Of a stretch of 20,778 bases of DNA, positions 15,654-20,778 are shown piece after piece. The notes under the pieces are model-generated. The model had not been told where the DNA came from and did no database searches. It was given only the letters and a program-made list of their open reading frames with translations. The DNA comes from an uncultured Eubacteriales bacterium (lineage in GTDB: Bacteria > Bacillota > Clostridia > Oscillospirales > Oscillospiraceae): assembly GCA_900552725.1 (NCBI GenBank), contig USAT01000028.1:1-20778 (forward strand), in the 5' to 3' direction. The translations under genes were made by a program, and so were the position numbers. Numbering within the stretch: the stretch's first letter is position 1; every line of letters starts with the position of its first letter.

Positions 15654-17102
15654 ATGAACGAACAGATACTGCCGCTGCCGGCGCTGCAGATACCGCCGCT
15701 GCCGGATGAGGACGCGGTGCGCCGTATGCTGGACCGCGCCAGGACCGTTCCGTGCGGCAAGCTGGTGGTGCTGAACGACGGCGCCGCCGGCATCCAGGCG
15801 GTGCATGACGTGCCGGTCTATACGGACTAGCGCAGGGAGACGCTTCTGCGGGCCCTGCGGGAGCCGGGACACATGGTTTTTATACTGACCGATTCCCGCT
15901 GCCTTTCCCACCGGGAGACACAGCGGATCCACCGGGAGCTTGCCGGCAATCTGGCGTGGGCGGCACGGCAGAGCGGAACTGAATTTCAGCTGCTGTCCCA
16001 GGGCGACGCCGCTCTGCGGGGCCATTATCCGCTGGAGACGGAGACGCTGCGCCAGGAGCTGGAAAAGCAGCTGCCGGTACGCTTCGACGGCGAGATCCTG
16101 ATGCCCTATTCCGGCGAGAGCGGGTGCTATACCATCCGCGGCACCCACTACGTCCGCACGGGAGACGTGCTGGTCCCGGCGGGGCAGACGGAATTCGCCC
16201 GTGACGCCGCCTTCGGATACCGCGCCTCCGACCTGGCGGACTGGTGCGGGGAGATGACGGAGGGACGCTGCGCCGCGTCCGGCGTGGTCCGCATCACGCT
16301 GGATGAGCTGCGGGCGCCGGATGTGGCGGGGATCACCGGCAAGCTGATGGATGCCCACGACTTCACGCGATACGCGGTGGATGCGGCGGACGACCGGGAT
16401 GCGGAGGTGTTTGCCGCCGCCCTGCTGCAGGCCATCGCCGCGGGAAAGCGCTATCTCTTCCGCTGTGCGGCAGGACTTGTCCGGGTGCTGGGCCGCGTGG
16501 AGCGCCGCGCGCCGCTGACGCGGGCGGAGCTCCAGCCAGGCCACGGCCCGGGGCTCATCCTGGTGGGCTCCCATACGAAGAAAACCACCGACCAGCTGCA
16601 GCACCTGCTGCAGGCGCAGATGCCGCTGGAGCCCATCTGCTTTGACGTATCCGGCGCCGCAGACAGCGCCGCGCTCACGCGGGAGCGGGATCGGGTGCTT
16701 GAGCAGCTGGAAAAGGTGCTGGCAGCGGGACACACCGCCGTGGTATACACCAGCCGCCGCCTGATCCCCGGGCGGGGCGGCAGCCCGCAGGAGGATCGGG
16801 CCATCAGCGCCAGGATCTCGCAGGCGATCGCCTCTCTGGCGGCGCAGCTGCACGCCCGCCCCGGTTATATCATCGCCAAGGGCGGCATCACCTCCAGCGA
16901 TGTGGGCGTCAGGGGACTGGGCATGCAGCGCGCCTGGGTGCTGGGCCAGCTGCTGCCGGGCGTTTCCGTATGGCGCACCGGCGAGGAGAGCCGTTTCCCC
17001 GGACTGCCGTATGTGATCTTTCCGGGATATGCCGGTGAGGCGGACAGCCTGCGGCAAGCGGCGGAGATCCTGGAGGCCGGGCGAAGAGCTTATGCGCAGT
17101 GA
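15654..17102 (+). pseudogene. DUF1537 four-carbon acid sugar kinase with internal TAG and eroded motifs
   Basis: The original product was an ATP-dependent kinase of acid sugars such as D-threonate or D-erythronate, about 482 residues. The ATG at 15654 follows AAGGGGGG. The frame reads 58 residues to VHDVPVYTD, meets TAG at 15828-15830, and continues in the same frame to 17102. The stop stands where family members usually have Trp, so TGG to TAG is the simplest cause. Motifs are also worn: the expected DDDPTG reads NDGAAG, SRSDSTLRGH reads SQGDAALRGH, and FPGNVG reads FPGYAG, while RGHYPLETE, GSHTKKTT and KGGITSSD are kept. Consensus motifs are from memory. The downstream part alone (ATG at 15873, 409 residues) could be translated but would lack the first substrate-binding motif. 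This points to a dead gene. The minus-strand gene ends 20 bases beyond it. Confidence 0.88.
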
Positions 17103-17122
17103 CGCCGCCAGCCGCTGTGCAT

Positions 17123-18165
17123 TTACAGCTTCATCCTGGTGCCGATGCCCATTTCCAGAGCCTTGGTGAGGATCGCCTGTCCCATGGCGACGTCATTGGT
17201 GGAGATGCCGATATTGCTGCACACAATGATCTCATCCTCGCCGGTGCGGCCCTCGGCGATACCGGCCAGTACCTCGCCGGTCTGACAGGCGATCTTCGGC
17301 AGTCCGTCGGGGAAATAGCCCATACCGGCAAACAGCTCGTGCTCGTCGATGCTGTCCACAATGTACTGGCGGTCAGCGCGATCCGGGGATCCCAGAAGGT
17401 ATTCAGATCGCAGGGCAGGATGGTCTGGCCCTTTCTGATCCATTCCTTCCTGACCAGCTTCATCGGCTCACGGACGATAAAGGCGGCGGAGCTGAGGACC
17501 TCGCAGTTCTTTACCACTTCCTCCGGGCAGGATGCCTTGATGATGGGGAGCTTTACCTCATCCGCCACCTGCTCGATGAACCGATCCATGCTCTCGGGGA
17601 ATTTATCGTAGATGTAGATCTTCTCCAGCTCCTTCAGCGCCTTTGCGGCGAAGCGGACATGTCCGATCCCCTGCACGCCGCAGCCGAACATGCCGAAGGT
17701 CCTGGCGTGTGGATGCAGCGCGGCGGCCAGCGCCGTGACGGCGGGCGTGCGCATGGCGGTCAGCCAGGTGCAGTCCATGACAGCGATGGGGACGCCGGTG
17801 ACGATATCGTTCATGATCTGCAGGCCGGTGGTCTGCGGCAGGCCGTAGTCCTTGGGGTTGCGGGGATAGCACTCGATCCACTTGCAGCCGCAGGCCAGAT
17901 TGCCGGGAACATAGGCGGGCATGGCGTGGAAAAAGACATCCTCATAGGGATGGATGCCGATCTTGGCGGGCATCTCGTATTCGTTCCTGCCGTGGGCGAT
18001 CATCGCGCCCTTGACCAATTCCAGCGTCTCTTCCACGTCCGGACCGGCCTGGATGCACTCATCCTTGGTCAGCCACAGAATCTCGCGGCCAAGATCGAGC
18101 TTTGTTTTCAGATACTCGTGCTCCTTGTTGAACGCCTCCAGCAGCTGTGCATTGGCAGTATACAT
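17123..18165 (-). pseudogene. Ornithine cyclodeaminase / mu-crystallin family protein, frameshifted
   Basis: The original product was an NAD(P)-dependent enzyme of the ornithine cyclodeaminase / alanine dehydrogenase / mu-crystallin family, about 347 residues. The ATG at 18165 follows AAGGAGGT at an ideal distance; an upstream ATG at 18255 has no ribosome binding site. Visible features are GCKWIECYP and MRTPAVTALAA for substrate binding, and the Rossmann motif GCGVQGIGH. The frame runs to CDLNTFWDP, then shifts at the CCCC run near 17387-17390; the rest (DRADRQYIVDSIDEHELF and NIGISTNDVAMGQAI) lies in another frame. One extra C would restore a normal protein, so this is a single-base deletion in a homopolymer, a recent mutation or a sequencing fault. 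The MerR gene lies upstream on the same strand. The substrate could be an amino acid or a cyclic imine; it is not decided by the sequence. Confidence 0.87.
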
Positions 18166-18238
18166 GTGTATGACCTCCTTAAAAGTTCTGTTTTCGGTTT
18201 CGGCAGGCAGCTGCTTAAAAAAGACAGCTCCAATGTCA

Positions 18239-18248
18239 ATATCGATAT
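18239..18248. repeat. Palindrome ATATCGATAT between the MerR and cyclodeaminase genes
   Basis: A perfect 10-base palindrome lies in the 112-base gap upstream of the cyclodeaminase start. On the minus strand it overlaps the start of a TTGACA box (18239-18234), a good -35 element, though I see no convincing -10 at the usual distance. It could be a binding site for the MerR-type regulator; this is inference. Confidence 0.3.
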
Positions 18249-18277
18249 ATTCCACAAAATGTTACTGCATTTTTTGT

Positions 18278-19090
18278 CTAATACAGCAGCGCCTTGACCT
18301 CGCACAGGTAGCCGTGATCCAGGTATTCAAAGAGCTGCAGTCCAATTTCATCGGCGATGACATAGCCTGGGCGGAGCTCCCGCTGCGCAAACCATTGCAG
18401 AAGCGGCGTAAAGTCCGCCCGGTCGTTGACAACGCGCAGTGTGCAGCAGGCATAGTTGCCATCAGGCAGGATCGTCAGATACTTCGGCGGTACGCTTTTC
18501 AGCGTTTCCTGGTCGAAGCGGATATACTCGCCGCGCTTGACAAAGCCGCCCTCCTGCATTTTCGTCTCGTCCAGCAAAAAGCCATAGCCGCGCCGGATAG
18601 AGCTGCTGCGCTTGACCGCGGTGCGGCAGAGCTCCTGCAGCTTCAGATGGTACGCATGGGTCTCCTCGGCGTTATCGCCATAGAGAACCGTGCGCTTGGG
18701 AAAATGCTTGACGCTGACCGTATTCAGCGCCTTCGTCTGCCGCATTTGTTCATCCTGCGCGACATACCATGCGATGTCCTCCGTCACCTGCTGATAGTAG
18801 CGGCTGAGCTGCTCGGCCTCCTTTTGCTGCTCCAGCAGCAGCGCCAGCACACGGTCATTGCTGCTGGACGAGAGGATCGTGCGGATCTTGTCGATCGGGA
18901 TGTTGAGTGACCGGCAGCACATGATAATATCCATGCTCCAGAACTGGTCATAGGTATAGTAGCGGTAGTTTTTGTTCGGATCAACGCATTTGGGCTTCAG
19001 CAAGCCGATCTTGTCCCAGAAGCGCAGGGTATCCTTGGAAATGCCCGTGATCCTGCTAACCTCGCCGACCAAATACTTTCGCTCGTCCAC
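18278..19090 (-). CDS. MerR-family transcriptional regulator with GyrI-like effector domain
   Basis: This is a DNA-binding regulator of 270 residues. The N-terminus (about 6-70) is a MerR winged helix: YLVGEVSRITGISKDTLRFWDK followed by NYRYYTYDQFWSMDII and the NIPIDKI segment. A dimerisation helix (about 75-110, LALLLEQQKEAEQLSRYYQQ) follows. The C-terminal 140 residues, with FPKRTVLYG and LPDGNYACC, resemble the GyrI/BltR-type small-molecule-binding domain. The start is GTG at 19090, preceded on the minus strand by AAAAGGGAGA; no ATG is better placed. It is divergent from the gene at 19284 and lies upstream of, and in line with, the cyclodeaminase gene, which is its likely target together with itself. 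The inducer is unknown. Confidence 0.92.
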   Translation of the reverse strand: MDERKYLVGEVSRITGISKDTLRFWDKIGLLKPKCVDPNKNYRYYTYDQFWSMDIIMCCRSLNIPIDKIRTILSSSSNDRVLALLLEQQKEAEQLSRYYQQVTEDIAWYVAQDEQMRQTKALNTVSVKHFPKRTVLYGDNAEETHAYHLKLQELCRTAVKRSSSIRRGYGFLLDETKMQEGGFVKRGEYIRFDQETLKSVPPKYLTILPDGNYACCTLRVVNDRADFTPLLQWFAQRELRPGYVIADEIGLQLFEYLDHGYLCEVKALLY

Positions 19091-19283
19091 GACGTCTCTC
19101 CCTTTTCAGAATAATGGTACAACACCGGTGCAAGCAGGCTCGCGGAACGGGGGTTCATGCAGGCGGCGCTCAGAAGGCGCCGGCTTGCACACACCGCTCA
19201 TTCCTGTAAAAATAGAAATCACATCTATCACTGCCGCGCCCTATCGTGGAGCTTGCGGCACTTCGGAGAAAACCGACAGGGTG

Positions 19284-20378
19284 ATGCGCTCCAGCAAACT
19301 GGAAGACAGCATATACGCAGAACTGCGCGAAGATGATCCAGAAATGGATATGACGGAGAATGCTGCGGTGCAGAAGCTCAAATCTTTTCCCGCACTCTCC
19401 CGCGATGTGTTTCAGTCCCTGTATTCGTTGGCCCCGCGCAGGAACGATGTGGATATACTCACCGCTGCGGCGCAGAAGTTCAACGCGCCCCTCCTCGACC
19501 ACATCTCTCAGCAGGACGACTATCCCACGCTGAAAAATATCTGCGAGGGCCGCAGCCTACCCGCCTATGAAGCGGCGGCGGAGTTTACTGGCCGAGCCGC
19601 CGAAGAGCTGGACGGACTGTTGTCTGAATTGGGTGGTGATAAAGGTGCGCTGAACACTCTCGAGGAGCTTGAAACGGCGCGTGATGCCGCGGCAGAGGAA
19701 CTCGCCAAGCTACTTGACGCCCAAGCTACAGGAGAAACGACCGAGACGGATAAGCAGGCTCTGATAAATGCTGCCAATCGACTGAACAGCAAGCAGCGGC
19801 AGGTGGAGGCCGTATCTCAGATGTTGGATACGACCATGCTGCGCCAAACGGAGACAGTCGATCTGGCGGTATCCGCCGCTGTGCAGGCCGCCACAGAGCG
19901 GGCGCAGGAGGTGCAGAGCATCATCGGTGCATGGAGCGATGAACCCATGAATATGTGCCGTACACCTGAAAACCTTGCGCTGTTGGAAAAGGTACGCCAA
20001 AGCACGGCACTAAAGGATATTTCCAAGTATCTGGGACGCTTTCGCGAGATTTTCACGCAGGCCAAGAAAAACAGCTATGCCTATGGGCGGGGTGAAACCT
20101 ACTCTCTGGAGCTGGGTAATAACCTGTCCCGTGCGCTGACCTCGGAGCTTGCCATGCTGGCCACGCCGGAGACGATTCCGCTGTTCCTGCGGAAGTATCA
20201 GCAAAAGCAGATCAAACAGTATCGCCGACGTGAACCTATGTCTGCCAACCGTGTCAGCTCTGAGCTTGCACAAAATGAGCAGCTTTACAATGTGGAGGCC
20301 ACCAACAATGTCCATGTCGGCGGCAAGCGGGTGCGTGGCTTTATGGGCATTGAGGTAGTCAATCCGCTGCCGTATTGA
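19284..20378 (+). CDS. Hypothetical protein, possibly a truncated VWA/CoxE-type protein
   Basis: I do not recognise this 364-residue protein firmly. It is hydrophilic and largely helical, with a Glu/Ala-rich coiled-coil-like stretch at about 123-176. The segment LELGNNLSRALTSELAMLA with LFLRKYQQKQIKQYRRREP (about 275-315) resembles the helical region that precedes the von Willebrand A domain in CoxE-like proteins working with MoxR-type ATPases. Where the DxSxS metal motif would follow, the protein instead ends after about 50 unrelated residues (NVHVGGKRVRGFMGIEVVNPLPY). The ATG at 19284 is the first plausible start, but no good ribosome binding site precedes it and the frame is open far upstream across the MerR gene, so the 5' end could be truncated. 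Codon use looks less G+C-rich than in the catabolic genes, which suggests a separate origin. Confidence 0.6.
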   Translation: MRSSKLEDSIYAELREDDPEMDMTENAAVQKLKSFPALSRDVFQSLYSLAPRRNDVDILTAAAQKFNAPLLDHISQQDDYPTLKNICEGRSLPAYEAAAEFTGRAAEELDGLLSELGGDKGALNTLEELETARDAAAEELAKLLDAQATGETTETDKQALINAANRLNSKQRQVEAVSQMLDTTMLRQTETVDLAVSAAVQAATERAQEVQSIIGAWSDEPMNMCRTPENLALLEKVRQSTALKDISKYLGRFREIFTQAKKNSYAYGRGETYSLELGNNLSRALTSELAMLATPETIPLFLRKYQQKQIKQYRRREPMSANRVSSELAQNEQLYNVEATNNVHVGGKRVRGFMGIEVVNPLPY

Positions 20379-20411
20379 AAATGAGAACCGGACTTCAAAA
20401 TTACCGTACAC

Positions 20412-20437
20412 GCCGTACACTCTGTACGGCTGTTTTT
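20412..20437 (+). terminator. Rho-independent terminator after the 19284-20378 gene
   Basis: GCCGTACA at 20412-20419 and TGTACGGC at 20423-20430 form a perfect 8-bp stem with a CTC loop, followed by TGTTTTT. It stands 34 bases after the stop codon, which supports the upstream frame being a real gene. Confidence 0.8.
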
Positions 20438-20472
20438 GATTCCATTCTTAAAAACCGTTTTTGCTTGTGCGC

Positions 20473-20492
20473 ACCGTGAAGCATTTCACGGT
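20473..20492. repeat. Inverted repeat ACCGTGAA-GCAT-TTCACGGT
   Basis: A perfect 8-bp stem with a four-base loop and no T tract follows, so it is more likely a protein-binding site or structured origin element than a terminator. Confidence 0.5.
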
Positions 20493-20539
20493 AGAGTGTA
20501 AAACCTGCCGTCGAATCGGCGGCTGGTACGCAAAACCGG

Positions 20540-20569
20540 CGTACAGAAGCGTACAGAAGCGTACAGAAG
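20540..20569. repeat. Tandem 10-bp repeat CGTACAGAAG x3
   Basis: Three exact, directly adjacent copies of CGTACAGAAG, one per helical turn, so all copies face the same side of the DNA. Further GTAC sites flank it at 20526, 20581 and 20591. The pattern recalls iterons or operator arrays. Confidence 0.8.
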
Positions 20570-20778
20570 GCGGGCTTGCCGTACCAAGCCGTACACCGAC
20601 GGCTCGATTTTGCAGCCCCAAAAACAATCCTTGTGAAATCCGTGAAGGTTTTCGCCGCAGGTCGAACGCACTATATCGTCCGGTGATTTACCGAAGCGTG
20701 AAGCCGCTGCACCAGACTGCGGCATATGTGTATCTTCCCTGATACGCAGGAAGCAATCGTTTCTCAGGCTCAGTGGGA

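Larger units (their letters stand above)
20379..20778. other. 400-bp region without a convincing gene, rich in GTAC motifs
   Basis: No open frame here has a ribosome binding site or recognisable product. The region holds a terminator at 20412, an 8-bp inverted repeat at 20473, a triple tandem repeat at 20540, and nine GTAC sites between 20406 and 20594. It continues to the window edge and may be the control region of a further element. Confidence 0.55.

Noticed and set aside
15873..17102. Treating the 409-residue downstream part of the kinase as a normal gene
   Set aside because: It lacks the N-terminal substrate motif, which lies in the same frame just before the TAG; it is one broken gene.
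18972..19283. N-terminal extension of the 19284 gene across the MerR gene
   Set aside because: The extension is antisense to the confident MerR coding region and does not look like protein; only the part from 19284 onward is kept.
20540..20569. CRISPR array
   Set aside because: The repeats are 10 bp and directly adjacent, with no spacers and no cas genes.
20461..20742. 93-codon frame over the GTAC repeats
   Set aside because: Arg/Cys-rich product, no start signal, and the tandem repeat falls inside it; most likely non-coding.

Overview
The window looks like part of a moderately high-GC Clostridia genome, probably a gut Oscillospiraceae-type bacterium. This is inferred from the V-type ATPase genes, the Firmicutes-style ribosome binding sites, the lipoprotein-type solute-binding protein and the general protein character. 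No rRNA or tRNA gene is visible, so the taxonomy is an inference.

Layout. (1) 1-2733, plus strand: end of a V-type ATPase operon (subunit D partial, then I and K), closed by a strong terminator. (2) 2904-4675: a PrpR-like regulator whose natural start appears to be frameshifted and whose AAA+ domain has lost the sigma-54 signature. (3) 4858-14553: a long co-directional catabolic and transport cluster led by a recognisable promoter. It holds a solo C-terminal domain of a DUF1537-type acid-sugar kinase, an iron-dependent alcohol dehydrogenase, a broken DapA-family aldolase, a PdxA-family dehydrogenase, a D-2-hydroxyacid dehydrogenase, an unknown two-helix membrane protein, a LarA-like (DUF2088) protein and a tripartite tricarboxylate transporter in the order B-A-C, closed by a perfect 14-bp terminator stem. 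(4) 14651-17102: an AEC-family permease and a full-length DUF1537 kinase with an internal TAG. (5) 17123-19090, minus strand: a MerR-family regulator followed by a frameshifted ornithine cyclodeaminase-family gene. (6) 19284-20778: an unrecognised protein that may be a truncated VWA-type protein, then about 400 bp of apparently non-coding DNA packed with GTAC-containing repeats.

Proposed working of the cluster (inference). The TctBAC proteins, and perhaps the AEC permease, import a small hydroxy acid. The LarA-like protein and the dehydrogenases adjust its stereochemistry or oxidation state. A DUF1537 kinase phosphorylates it, and the PdxA homologue oxidises and decarboxylates the phosphate. 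DUF1537 kinase plus PdxA2 is the known D-threonate route to dihydroxyacetone phosphate.

The most striking feature is accumulated damage. The aldolase has two deletions, one removing its Schiff-base lysine. The kinase has a stop codon plus eroded active-site motifs. The cyclodeaminase and probably the regulator carry single-base frameshifts. The neighbouring V-ATPase genes are intact. The region therefore reads as an acid-sugar pathway in the process of being lost, or as one being rebuilt around a stand-alone kinase half-domain.
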